A stretch of DNA of 64,000 nucleotides. Source: DATEDA01 sp963754305 (GTDB lineage: Bacteria > Pseudomonadota > Gammaproteobacteria > Burkholderiales > SG8-39). The translations under genes and the position numbers were made by a program. The notes below the pieces were generated by a model. The model was not told the origin of the DNA and made no database searches. It saw nothing but the letters and a program-made list of their open reading frames with translations. Location: NCBI GenBank assembly GCA_963754305.1, contig CAVWFR010000037.1:1-64000 (forward strand). Direction: 5' to 3'. Below are positions 8,863-16,926 of the stretch, one piece after another (position 1 is the first letter of the stretch; every line of letters begins with the position of its first letter).

Positions 8863-8940
8863 GGCTTCCGTCGTCCCTGGGTTCGTTAGCGCCGCCCATC
8901 ATACTGACTTCGCCGCGGCCGGCCTTGCATGCTCGGGCTC

Positions 8941-9087
8941 ATGGACGCCACGCCGTTCGACGGGATCGCGAGCCGCGCCCGCGCGAGCTTCGGCTACCGC
9001 CTCTTCACTGCGATGCGCTATCTCGCTTCGACCGACGAGGTCGAGCGCGTGTACACCACGGATGCCGCGGCGTATCCGCTGGCACCT
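8941..9087 (+). pseudogene. 5' remnant of a GAF-domain gene
   Basis: About 48 codons, MDATPFDGIASRARASFG then YRLFTAMRYLASTDEVERVY and TTDAAAYPL, read exactly like the N-terminus of small GAF-domain proteins, where a motif such as EVERVYSSDPAAYPVGG is typical. The similarity stops abruptly near 9087, inside the 3' end of the oppositely oriented acyltransferase gene. It is therefore a truncated gene at a recombination junction. An earlier in-frame start exists at 8929. Confidence 0.6.
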
Positions 9088-10357
9088 CCCCTGGATGCCC
9101 GTCGGTTGTCCGTGATCCCGGAGCGGCCGCAGCTCCGGGGCGGACCGCAGGAACCTTCCACCGCCGATGCACCCACCACCACTGCTCCGGGTGGCGCAGC
9201 ACGAGGCGCTCCAGCGCAGCGTTGTACGCCCGCGTGTTCTTGCGGATCGCCTCGTTCACATCGTCGGATTGTATGGGCGCGAGCGGCGCCTCGAACCGTA
9301 GCACGTGACGGCCGCCGGGCTCGCGCCAGCTGGCTGCCGGGACGACGGGGGCGCCGGTGCTCAAGGCGAGGATCGCGACGCTGCGAAAGGTGCCGGCCGG
9401 ATGTCCGAAAAAATCCACCACGATCGCGTCCCGCTTGCCGGCGTGCTGATCGAAGGGGAATACCACCAGATCGCCGGCCTCCAGCCGGTCGAGGATGCCC
9501 TCGAGCCCGCCACGCTTGGGCAGGACGCCGAAACCCGCCTGCCGGAACCGGCGCGTGACCAGCGCATCGAGCCAGCGCGGCTTGAAGGGTCGCCGCACGA
9601 AGTAGATCCGGCCGCGCGCGTGCGGATAGTTGCCCAGCCCGGCCGCGGTCGCCACTTCCCAGTTGCCGAAGTGCCCCGTGATGACGATGACGCCCTTGCC
9701 CTGCCCGAGCGCGGCCTCGAGGCCATCGATATTCTCGACGCGTACCATCCCCGCGCGCCGGTTCGCCGAAGTCCATGGGAACCAGAGAAACTCCCATGCA
9801 AGCCGTCCGAGATGTCCGTAGTGGGCCTGCGCGAGGCGCTCGATCTCGTCTCCGGCCACGCGATCGCCGTAGACGCGGCGGAGGTTCTCCAGGATCACAC
9901 CGCGCCGGAACGGCAGGAGGCGATAAATGACCCTGCCAAGGAGCGGCGCTTCGATGCGGGCCGGCTCGCCGAGCGCGACCGCCGAGGCGCTGGTCCGGTC
10001 GTGCGTCAGCGACAACGCGATCGTCTTCACGCGGTTGCGGTCGAGCACTTCCTGTGCGCGATCGCTGAGGACGACGCGCGGGGCGCCGTAGTCGTCCCGC
10101 GCGACGGCGAAGTCGGCCGGGCCGATGGCGCCCAGCGCCGTCTCGCGCGGAAAGAGCTTCAGGCAGGCCTCCTTGGCCGCGAAGCGCGCGGCGAGGCTCG
10201 CGGCCCGGCCGGGCCCGTCCCCGGCGTCCTGCAGCTCGGTGGGAGAGAAGATCCGCGCGAGGTCGTCGGCGGCAGTCTCGCGGATCAGCCGCTCGATGCG
10301 CGCGATCTCGACCGAGTCGATGCCGCACCGGTTGGGCGCCTCGACGACGGCCGCCAT
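9005..10357 (-). CDS. Fused AcpS-type phosphopantetheinyl transferase and LpxL-type acyltransferase
   Basis: A 450-residue two-domain protein. Residues about 1-130 are an AcpS-like 4'-phosphopantetheinyl transferase (GIDSVEI with Asp14; FAAKEACLKLF with Glu63; SLTHD near 126), which would activate a carrier protein. Residues about 140-402 are an LpxL/HtrB-like lysophospholipid acyltransferase with the H-x4-E motif HFGNWE (His229, Glu234), normally a membrane-associated enzyme moving acyl chains from ACP to lipid A or a similar lipid. The last ~45 residues after HRRWKV fit no family and run antisense to the GAF remnant, so the original stop seems lost. It starts 3 bp after the KS gene ends. 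The fusion links carrier activation with chain transfer. Confidence 0.88.
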   Translation of the reverse strand: MAAVVEAPNRCGIDSVEIARIERLIRETAADDLARIFSPTELQDAGDGPGRAASLAARFAAKEACLKLFPRETALGAIGPADFAVARDDYGAPRVVLSDRAQEVLDRNRVKTIALSLTHDRTSASAVALGEPARIEAPLLGRVIYRLLPFRRGVILENLRRVYGDRVAGDEIERLAQAHYGHLGRLAWEFLWFPWTSANRRAGMVRVENIDGLEAALGQGKGVIVITGHFGNWEVATAAGLGNYPHARGRIYFVRRPFKPRWLDALVTRRFRQAGFGVLPKRGGLEGILDRLEAGDLVVFPFDQHAGKRDAIVVDFFGHPAGTFRSVAILALSTGAPVVPAASWREPGGRHVLRFEAPLAPIQSDDVNEAIRKNTRAYNAALERLVLRHPEQWWWVHRRWKVPAVRPGAAAAPGSRTTDGHPGEVPADTPRHPWCTRARPRRSKRDSASQ

Positions 10358-10360
10358 CGG

Positions 10361-11644
10361 CTACTCGGCGGCAGCGCGGATCAGCAGGGCGGCGTTGGTT
10401 CCGCCGAATCCGCGCGAGAGGACCAGCGCGACATCGCCCCGGGGCACTTGGGGCGTCGCCGCCACCGAAAGTCCAGCGCAATCCGGATCGAGCTCGTTCA
10501 ACGCCGCGATGCCGGGCACGACCCGCCGGCGGAGCGCGTCGATCGCGACGACCGCCTCGATCATTCCCGATGCGGCGAGCAGATGCCCGAACGCCCACTT
10601 GAACGCCGTCGTCGGCGGCGGCGCGGCGCCGAACACGCCACGGATCGCCCTCGCCTCCGAGACGTCGCCGGCCCGTGTTCCGTTACCGTGCGCGACGATC
10701 ATCCCGACCTCCGCTGGGCGGAGTCCGGCGTCCTCGAGCGCAAGCGCGATCGCGCGCGCGAGCCCGTCGCCGTCGTCGCGGATCGGGAGCAGTCCTTCAC
10801 CCTCGCTGGCCGCGCCACTGCCGAGGATCTCGCCGAGTGCGGGTGCCCCACGGGCGGCCGCTGCCGGGGCGGTCTCGAGCACCATCGCCCCCGCGCCCTC
10901 GCCCATCGCGCTCCCGTTGCGCGCGACGTCGAACGGCCGCAGCGCTTTCTCGCTCAGCAACCCGATGCCGTGATAGTAGAGGACCATCTGGGGCTCGATC
11001 GAGGCGTCGTGGGCGATCGCCACCGCACGTTCGCATTCCCCGGTTCGCACGGCCTGTGCGGCTTCGACGATCGCGAGCGTCCCGCTGACGCTGTGGTTGG
11101 TGATGCAGGCATTCGGACCCTTCAACCCGTGCCGGATGCCGACGTGGCAGAGCACGTTGTTCGGCAGCGACCGCAGCAGCCACATCGGGTTGACGCTGGT
11201 CTCGAGCTCGCGGCCGAAGGCCTCGAGGCTCCCGCCCGCCACGGCTAGGAGCGGGAAATAGTCGTACTGGTCGTGGTACGAACCGCCGCCCGAGCCGACG
11301 TACACGCCGGTGGCGTCGCTGAATCGGGCTGCGGCCGCCTCGTCCAGCGAGTCGCGCGCAGCCGCGAAGCCCGCCGCATCGATCGCCCGGCCGGCGGCAT
11401 AGATGCCGAAGACATCGGTGCGGCGGATCAGCTTGTGGAGCTTGCGATCGCCGAGCAGCGCATTGGCGTTGTAGTCCGCCACCTCGGCCGCCGCGCGCAC
11501 CGGCCAGCCCGAAGCATCCCACTGGCCGATCGGCCCGATCGCGGAGCGCCCCGCGCCGATCGCGTCCAGGATTTCGGCCGGCATCGTACCGGCGCCGCAG
11601 ATGGCGCCGGTGCCGGTGACGACGATGCGCTCCCGGGCCGCCAT
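10361..11644 (-). CDS. Beta-ketoacyl-ACP synthase-like protein with Ser in place of the catalytic Cys (KS-beta-like)
   Basis: A 427-residue FabF-fold protein (VVTGTGAICGAG at the N-terminus). Aligning GPNACITNHSVSGT with the usual GPN-xxxx-AC-x-SG/TG element puts Ser185 where the nucleophilic Cys belongs. The two active-site His residues (319 in VAHGNGT and 354 in FGHLLAASG) and Lys349 remain. That pattern suggests a chain-length-factor or decarboxylase role and not condensation. It lies 7 bp downstream of a KS gene with the intact Cys, as KS-alpha/KS-beta pairs do. Cys180 five residues earlier is unlikely to substitute structurally. The start ATG is at 11644. Confidence 0.88.
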   Translation of the reverse strand: MAARERIVVTGTGAICGAGTMPAEILDAIGAGRSAIGPIGQWDASGWPVRAAAEVADYNANALLGDRKLHKLIRRTDVFGIYAAGRAIDAAGFAAARDSLDEAAAARFSDATGVYVGSGGGSYHDQYDYFPLLAVAGGSLEAFGRELETSVNPMWLLRSLPNNVLCHVGIRHGLKGPNACITNHSVSGTLAIVEAAQAVRTGECERAVAIAHDASIEPQMVLYYHGIGLLSEKALRPFDVARNGSAMGEGAGAMVLETAPAAAARGAPALGEILGSGAASEGEGLLPIRDDGDGLARAIALALEDAGLRPAEVGMIVAHGNGTRAGDVSEARAIRGVFGAAPPPTTAFKWAFGHLLAASGMIEAVVAIDALRRRVVPGIAALNELDPDCAGLSVAATPQVPRGDVALVLSRGFGGTNAALLIRAAAE

Positions 11645-11651
11645 TCTCGCG

Positions 11652-12971
11652 CTAGACGGCCGACCCCGGTCGGCCGTCCACCTCCTCGGGGTGGCGCAGG
11701 GCGATGCAGCTGTTCGAACCGCCGAATCCGAGCGAGTTGGACAGCGCGATCCGGACGCGGCGCCGGCGCGACTCGCCGCGCACGATATCGACGTCGCAAT
11801 CCGGATCGAGCTCGCGCAGATTGGCGTTGACGGGCAGCGTCCCGCGGTCGATCGCGAGTGCACAGATCGCCGCTTCCACCGCGCCCGCACCGGCGATCAG
11901 GTGACCCATCACGCTCTTGGTCGAGCTCACCGCGACGCTTTTCGCATCCGCCCCGAAGACCGCGCGGACCGCGGCGCACTCGCTCCGGTCGTTCATCAGG
12001 GTCGAGGTGCCGTGCGCGTTCAGGTAATCGACCTCCTCCAACTCGGCGCCGGCGTCCCGCAGTGCCTGCCGCATCGCCTGGATCGGCCCGTCGCCCGATG
12101 GATGCGAGTCGGTGATGCGGTAGCTCGACAGCGAGTTCCCGTCCCCGGCGAGCTCGGCGTAGATCCTCGCACCGCGCCGCCGGGCGGCTTCCCATTCCTC
12201 GAGCACCAGGAAGCCCGCGCCCTCTCCGAGCACGAAACCGTTGCGGGTCGCATCGAACGGACGGCTCGCCCGCTCCGGGGTCTCGTTATCGGCCGAAACG
12301 GCATGCAGCAGGCAAAACCCCGCGAGGCCGACCGGGTTGATCATGGAATCGAACCCGCCGGCGAGCACGCGATCGGCCACCCCGCGGCGGATGATCTTCA
12401 GTGCCGTTCCCACCGCCTGACCGCCGGACGCGCACGCGGTGTGGACCGACGTCGCGTAGCCACGGATTCCGAACCGCCGCAGCAACAGCGACACGCCCGC
12501 GGTGGACTGGCTCCGGCAAAACACGAGCGGATCGGCGGCCGACCCTTCGGTCGGGACGAGGCGGCTCGGGTCGAACTCCCCATTCGGCGCCACTCGGACC
12601 TGGACGTCCGCGAGATCGTCGAAGGTCACGCCCATCATCCCGGTCCCGACCACGCAGCCCCAGCGCGCCGCATCAACAGCGGTGGGGCGAACACCAGCGT
12701 CGCGGATTGCCTGTTCCGCGGCGGCGAGGGCGAACCGATGCGATCGGTTCGCGAACTTCAGGAGCTTGCGGTCGTCGGTCGCGCGCGCCGCGTCGAAGCC
12801 CTTCACTTCGGCGGCGATGCGGACCGGGAAGCCGCTCGCGTCGAAGAGGCTGATCGGCGCGGCAGCGCTGCGGCCGGCGAGCAGGGACGCCCACGTCGTC
12901 TCCACGTCCAAGCCCGCGGGGGTCACGAGCCCGAGACCGGTGATCGCGACCCGGCGCCGCGGCCCGGTCAT
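11652..12971 (-). CDS. Beta-ketoacyl-ACP synthase II-like (condensing KS)
   Basis: A 439-residue FabF-like condensing enzyme with the complete active site: Cys180 in HTACASG, His320 in NAHGTST, Lys352 and His357 in TKSVMGHLIAGAGA. It elongates acyl-ACP with malonyl-ACP. The ATG at 12971 overlaps the stop of the hotdog gene (ATGA). Together with the Ser-variant partner it is probably half of a heterodimer, by analogy with type II polyketide and aryl-polyene systems. Being one of two KS genes beside a dedicated ACP, it is unlikely to be the housekeeping FabF. Confidence 0.92.
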   Translation of the reverse strand: MTGPRRRVAITGLGLVTPAGLDVETTWASLLAGRSAAAPISLFDASGFPVRIAAEVKGFDAARATDDRKLLKFANRSHRFALAAAEQAIRDAGVRPTAVDAARWGCVVGTGMMGVTFDDLADVQVRVAPNGEFDPSRLVPTEGSAADPLVFCRSQSTAGVSLLLRRFGIRGYATSVHTACASGGQAVGTALKIIRRGVADRVLAGGFDSMINPVGLAGFCLLHAVSADNETPERASRPFDATRNGFVLGEGAGFLVLEEWEAARRRGARIYAELAGDGNSLSSYRITDSHPSGDGPIQAMRQALRDAGAELEEVDYLNAHGTSTLMNDRSECAAVRAVFGADAKSVAVSSTKSVMGHLIAGAGAVEAAICALAIDRGTLPVNANLRELDPDCDVDIVRGESRRRRVRIALSNSLGFGGSNSCIALRHPEEVDGRPGSAV

Positions 12972-13804
12972 GCGCCGCTCCCGGGCGCAATCTCGACCCG
13001 CGCGGTCGAGACCGTCTTGCCCTCGATCCTGGCAGCGAGGCTCGCCGTGACCGCCCCCGCCCGCTCCGGCTGCAGCTCGATCCGCAGCTCGACCGTCTGG
13101 CCCGGCAGGATGAACGAGCGCATCTTTACGTCGGTGACCCGGGCAGGGTGAAACGGAGGCGTCCCGTGAGCGCCTTCGCGCGCGAGCTCCAGCGCGAGCT
13201 CGACCTCGCTGTGTAGCAGCAGGGTCCCGGGAAAAACCGGGCGGCGCGGGAAATGATCGCCGAAGAACGGCGCCGATTCGGGTACGCGCAGCACCGCTCG
13301 CAGCGCGCGGCCGGGCGTTCGCTCGAGGACTTCGACCGCCGGCTCCGGGAGGAGTCGGAAGCGTCCGCCCGGTGCGCCCATCGCGCACAGCACCTCGAAA
13401 TCCGCGCGCACCGCTTCCGGCGCGTCGAAGTCTTCCATCGCCAACATCGGCCCGACACAGTGCTTGAGCTCGAGCAGCGGTACGCCGTTCACTCGTGCGG
13501 CGCCGCCGTACGCGATCGCGTCCTCGTCGCAGGTCTCGATTTCCACTGCCAGCTCCAGGAGGTCGCCCGGGCTCGCGACGCCGAGGTACGCAATTTCGCC
13601 CGCAAGTCCCGCCACCGGCCGCCGGCGGAAGCCGAGCTTCGCCATGCCCGCCCAGGCGGCGAGCTGTCCGATGGCCTCGGCGACGAGCGCGGAGGGGAAG
13701 CGCCGAAGGTCGCCCGGGATCGCGTAGCGACCCACCGCCCGCACTCCCGGTTCGACCTGCGCGATCCGGTCAACAAAGGAGAACGCGCTAAAGCGCTCAG
13801 CCAT
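12968..13804 (-). CDS. Double-hotdog FabZ-like dehydratase with a divided active site
   Basis: A 278-residue protein with two hotdog domains. Domain 1 (about 1-125) has the FabZ-like FSFVDRI...VEPG opening and the EAIGQ helix with Glu43 and Gln47, but the His-bearing GHFP loop is missing. Domain 2 (about 155-275) has the loop FFGDHFPRRPVFPG with His184, but the Glu position is His198. Each half thus supplies one of the two catalytic residues, so the pair could build one complete site between domains. It would remove water from 3-hydroxyacyl-ACP. A non-catalytic role cannot be excluded. It overlaps the following KS gene by 4 bp. Confidence 0.82.
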   Translation of the reverse strand: MAERFSAFSFVDRIAQVEPGVRAVGRYAIPGDLRRFPSALVAEAIGQLAAWAGMAKLGFRRRPVAGLAGEIAYLGVASPGDLLELAVEIETCDEDAIAYGGAARVNGVPLLELKHCVGPMLAMEDFDAPEAVRADFEVLCAMGAPGGRFRLLPEPAVEVLERTPGRALRAVLRVPESAPFFGDHFPRRPVFPGTLLLHSEVELALELAREGAHGTPPFHPARVTDVKMRSFILPGQTVELRIELQPERAGAVTASLAARIEGKTVSTARVEIAPGSGA

Positions 13805-13837
13805 CCTACCCTTCGCGCGACGGACCGTGAACCGCCT

Positions 13838-14266
13838 TCAAGCCGCCGGCTGGGCGGCCCGCTGGGCGCGGATCACCACCTTGCAGAACGTCTCCGGCGT
13901 GAAGAGCCGCGGGATGTCCGCGCTCTTCAGCGGCGTGCGGAATCGCTCGGCCGGAACCTCGCTCAGGAACTCGCGCAAGCGCGCGAGCCCCGCCTCGGTC
14001 ACGACGCCCTTCTGCTCGAAATCCGATTCGGCGAGATCGCCGCGCGCGTCCTCGACGATCTTGCCGCGCGGGATTTTCACACCGAAACTGCGCTCGAGCC
14101 GGAACACGAGGTCCAGGAAGTCGATCGACTCGGCATCGAGCCCTTCGATGAGCGGCACGTCGAGCTTGACCTCGCCGACGTCGACGCCGAGTGCGTCCGC
14201 GATGACCTGCGCGACCTTGGGGTAGACCCCGGTGACCTCTTCCTTCGTGACTGCCTTCTCCGTCAT
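13838..14266 (-). CDS. Acyl carrier protein, AcpXL-like, with long C-terminal extension
   Basis: A 142-residue carrier protein. Ser47 in GLDAESIDFLDLVFRLE is the phosphopantetheine site, and the following FGVKIPRGKI resembles the rhizobial AcpXL type used for very long acyl chains. The protein runs about 60 residues beyond a normal ACP. The ATG at 14266 has GGAG eight bases upstream; a GTG at 14275 overlapping the FabG stop is the alternative start. It would shuttle intermediates between the KS, ketoreductase, hotdog and enoyl reductase encoded beside it and hand the product to the LpxL-type domain. Confidence 0.88.
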   Translation of the reverse strand: MTEKAVTKEEVTGVYPKVAQVIADALGVDVGEVKLDVPLIEGLDAESIDFLDLVFRLERSFGVKIPRGKIVEDARGDLAESDFEQKGVVTEAGLARLREFLSEVPAERFRTPLKSADIPRLFTPETFCKVVIRAQRAAQPAA

Positions 14267-14271
14267 GCCAT

Positions 14272-15030
14272 TCACTCCATCTTGAAGCCGCCGTCGACGT
14301 GCAGCACCTGGCCGGTGATGTAGTCGGCGTAGCGCGAGGCGAAGAACCAGACCGCGTCGGCGACCTCCTCCGGCTGTCCGAACCGCCGCAGCAGGATGCG
14401 CGACTTCACCTCGTCCCCGGCCCGTTCGCGGATGTCTTGCGACATCTCGGTCTCGATCACCCCCGGGGCGACGCAGTTGACGGTGATGCGCCGCGGCGCA
14501 AGCTCGGCCGCGAGGGCACGGGTCAGCGCATTGATGGCGCCCTTGCTCGCCGCGTAGTTGGTCTGCCCGCGCCCGCCCTTGTCGCCCGCAACCGAGCTGA
14601 GGTTGACGATCTTGCCGGCACGGCGGGCGATCATGTGGGGCACAACCGCGCGCGTCACGTTGAACGCTCCCTCGACGTTCGTCTCGAGCACCAGGCGCAC
14701 ATCTTCCGGCTCGAGCAGGGCGAGGAGGTTATCACGGATCACTCCGGCATTGTTCACGAGGACGTCGATGGACGCGAGCCGTTCCACCATGCGCTCCACT
14801 GCCGCCGCACACGCCTTCGCATCGCGGATGTCGACCTGCTCCGCGGCGACCTTCAGTCCCGCGGCACGTGCCGCATCGACCACCTCGGCCGCCGCCTGTG
14901 CGTTGTCGCGGAAGAAGAAGACGACCTCGGCGCCGTCGCCCGCGAAGCGCTCGACGATCGAGCGCCCGATGCCCCGGCTGCCGCCGGTCACGAGCACGTG
15001 CTTTCCCGCCAGGCCGGAATCGGTCTGCAT
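14272..15030 (-). CDS. FabG-like 3-oxoacyl-ACP reductase
   Basis: A classical SDR of about 252 residues with TGGSRGIG for NADPH binding, NNAG, the catalytic Ser in NLSSVAG and YAASK (Y-x3-K), and the ALAAELAPRRITVNCVAPG segment typical of FabG. It reduces the 3-keto group after condensation. The chosen ATG (15030) has AGAGGT four bases upstream; a second ATG and a GTG lie 3 and 6 bases further out. Its end abuts the ACP gene, so the reductase and carrier are probably translated together. Confidence 0.9.
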   Translation of the reverse strand: MQTDSGLAGKHVLVTGGSRGIGRSIVERFAGDGAEVVFFFRDNAQAAAEVVDAARAAGLKVAAEQVDIRDAKACAAAVERMVERLASIDVLVNNAGVIRDNLLALLEPEDVRLVLETNVEGAFNVTRAVVPHMIARRAGKIVNLSSVAGDKGGRGQTNYAASKGAINALTRALAAELAPRRITVNCVAPGVIETEMSQDIRERAGDEVKSRILLRRFGQPEEVADAVWFFASRYADYITGQVLHVDGGFKME

Positions 15031-15101
15031 CATCACCTCTGGCGTTCCATCGAGAAACGTGCCGTCCGCATGATCCCGCTACGCCTTTCGAACAGCGCTA
15101 C

Positions 15102-15857
15102 CTACCCGGAGATTGCGAAGCCACCGTCGACGAAAAGTGTATGACCGTTGACCATCGCCGCTTCCGGCAGGCAGAGGAGATAGACCGCCCCCGCGACGTC
15201 CGCCGGCGTAAGCGTCGGCCCCGCCGGTGAGCGCTCCCCGAACGATGCGAGCAATGCCTCGCGGTTCGGGAAGTACTGCAGCGCATCGGTGTCGACCACC
15301 CCCGCGCTTACGGCGTTCACGCGGATGCCGCGCGGGCCGAGCTCCTGCGCGAGCGTGCGAACCAGCGATTCGAGCGCGGCTTTCGACGCGCCGACGAAGC
15401 CGTACCCGGGCATGGCGCGCAGCGCGCCGAGACTGGACATCGCGACGATGCGGCCGCCCGCCGGCATGAGCGGCACGGCATGCTGCGCGAGCAGGCCGAG
15501 CGCGAGAGCGTTGGTCTCCATGCACCAGCGCCAGTGCTTCAGCTTCATCTCCATCGCCGGCCGCAGCACCCCGCTCGCGGCGTTGCTTACGAGGATGTCC
15601 AGGCGATCGAAGTGCCGCGCAAGCTCGGCGAACAGCTCGTCGATGCTTTCCGGGATCCCGACGCTGGCCTTGATCGGGACTGCGCGGCGTCCCAGCGCGC
15701 GGATCTCCGCGCAAAGGGCTTCCGCTTCGTCATGGCTGTTGTAGTAGTTGACCGCGACGTCGCAGCCCGCGGAGGCGAGCTTCGCCGCGACCGCGCGTCC
15801 GATGCCCCGCGCCGCTCCGGTGACCAGCGCGATCTTGCCGGCGAGAGCCTCTGGCAT
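15102..15857 (-). CDS. FabL-like SDR, probable enoyl-ACP reductase
   Basis: A 251-residue SDR with TGAARGIG and the motif GYGFVGASKAALESLVR, in which Tyr and Lys are separated by six residues. That spacing is the mark of enoyl-ACP reductases such as FabL and FabI, whereas ketoreductases have Y-x3-K. The YNSHDEAE and RALGRRAV segments also follow FabL. It would saturate the double bond left by the hotdog dehydratase, implying that the chain made here is at least partly saturated. It lies 7 bp after the lipoprotein hydrolase gene and 71 bp before the ketoreductase. Confidence 0.8.
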   Translation of the reverse strand: MPEALAGKIALVTGAARGIGRAVAAKLASAGCDVAVNYYNSHDEAEALCAEIRALGRRAVPIKASVGIPESIDELFAELARHFDRLDILVSNAASGVLRPAMEMKLKHWRWCMETNALALGLLAQHAVPLMPAGGRIVAMSSLGALRAMPGYGFVGASKAALESLVRTLAQELGPRGIRVNAVSAGVVDTDALQYFPNREALLASFGERSPAGPTLTPADVAGAVYLLCLPEAAMVNGHTLFVDGGFAISG

Positions 15858-15864
15858 GGCGTCC

Positions 15865-16926
15865 CTATTGTTCCTTCGCAAGCGCGCGGCGCGCGCGGAT
15901 GAGCTGCTGGGCCTCCAGCGCCCAGTGTCGCTTGATGCTGTACCACACGTCGGCGGCCCATAGCGCGCCGTCATCGGTGCGTTCGCGGCCGGCGGGGACG
16001 CCGTTCACCTCACCGGGCGCGTACGCGTGCAGCCAATCGCGCATCTCCTGGTCGCCCGCAAGCGGCGAAACCGCCGCGACCGTCACGTGGGAATACTCCG
16101 CCGGCAACCGCACGTTGCGAACCTTCGCGCTGCCATTGGTCTTGTACGGGTTCGTCACGTCGTTGCCGGAGAAATCCCAGGCGAGCAGGTCGACCCCGAG
16201 CGCGTAGCCGGTGAACTCCTCCACCGAGTCCGGGATGGTGCGAAGCCGACCCGCCATCCCCCACTGATTGGGCAGCAGCAGCGCAGCGCCGCCCGCTCCG
16301 ACCACCGACACGTAGCCGATCTTGAGGCCGACGACCGGGCGTTCGCGGCCGGAAAGCGGATCGGTGATGGTGAACCGCTCTTCGGCCTCGTCGGTGGCTG
16401 CGTTCCACACCCGGACGTGGTCGCCGTGGGCCCCGGCGAGCTCATAGAGCACCTTGACCGCCTGGATCCCGCCCTGGCTGTGGCCGACGAGCATCGGCAT
16501 CATCCCCTCGCGCTCGTAGTACCACGCCACCGCGCCGGCAATGCGGGCGCTCGGCTCGTAGGGGCTGTGCGACAGCCGACCGTCCTGCGGATGCCGGAGC
16601 TTCGCTTCCGGATAGCCCATCGAGATCAGGAAGCGCGAAAACGACTCCATCACCAGGTGGACGGGGTAGATGCCGCCGTGCAGATTCATGATCCGCGGCG
16701 TGGGCCCGGCCGCAAGCGTCATGCGCACGTCGGTCTCCGTGATGCGTCCGGGATCGAGCGCGAGGATGCGCTCTTCCAGCGCCGGGTCGAGCGCGAGTGC
16801 CCGCAGAACGGCTTGCGGGGCCGGCCTCGAAGCGACCGCTGCGCCCGGGTCTATTGGACGCGTCGTGGCACAACCGCCCACACCGATGACGGCGAGGACG
16901 GCGAGGACGGCGAGCACGCGACTCAC
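15865..16926 (-). CDS. Alpha/beta-hydrolase lipoprotein
   Basis: A 353-residue protein with a lipoprotein signal (VLAVLAVLAVIGVGGCATT, lipobox VGGC) and an alpha/beta-hydrolase nucleophile elbow GHSQGG preceded by REGMMPMLV. The start GTG at 16926 overlaps the upstream stop (GTGA). It is clearly paralogous to the protein at 18241-19299: both share NLHG, REGMMPMLxGHSQGG, and a C-terminal WYSxKxHWxxEAQxLIRARR. The pair brackets a condensation-type acyltransferase gene, so an exported lipase, esterase or transacylase acting on the product of the cluster is a fair inference. The substrate is unknown. Confidence 0.82.
   Translation of the reverse strand: MSRVLAVLAVLAVIGVGGCATTRPIDPGAAVASRPAPQAVLRALALDPALEERILALDPGRITETDVRMTLAAGPTPRIMNLHGGIYPVHLVMESFSRFLISMGYPEAKLRHPQDGRLSHSPYEPSARIAGAVAWYYEREGMMPMLVGHSQGGIQAVKVLYELAGAHGDHVRVWNAATDEAEERFTITDPLSGRERPVVGLKIGYVSVVGAGGAALLLPNQWGMAGRLRTIPDSVEEFTGYALGVDLLAWDFSGNDVTNPYKTNGSAKVRNVRLPAEYSHVTVAAVSPLAGDQEMRDWLHAYAPGEVNGVPAGRERTDDGALWAADVWYSIKRHWALEAQQLIRARRALAKEQ

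Noticed and set aside
9305..11248. A 647-codon + strand frame opposite the KS and acyltransferase genes
   Set aside because: Composition is typical of antisense high-GC sequence, and the - strand genes carry intact catalytic motifs and gene overlaps.
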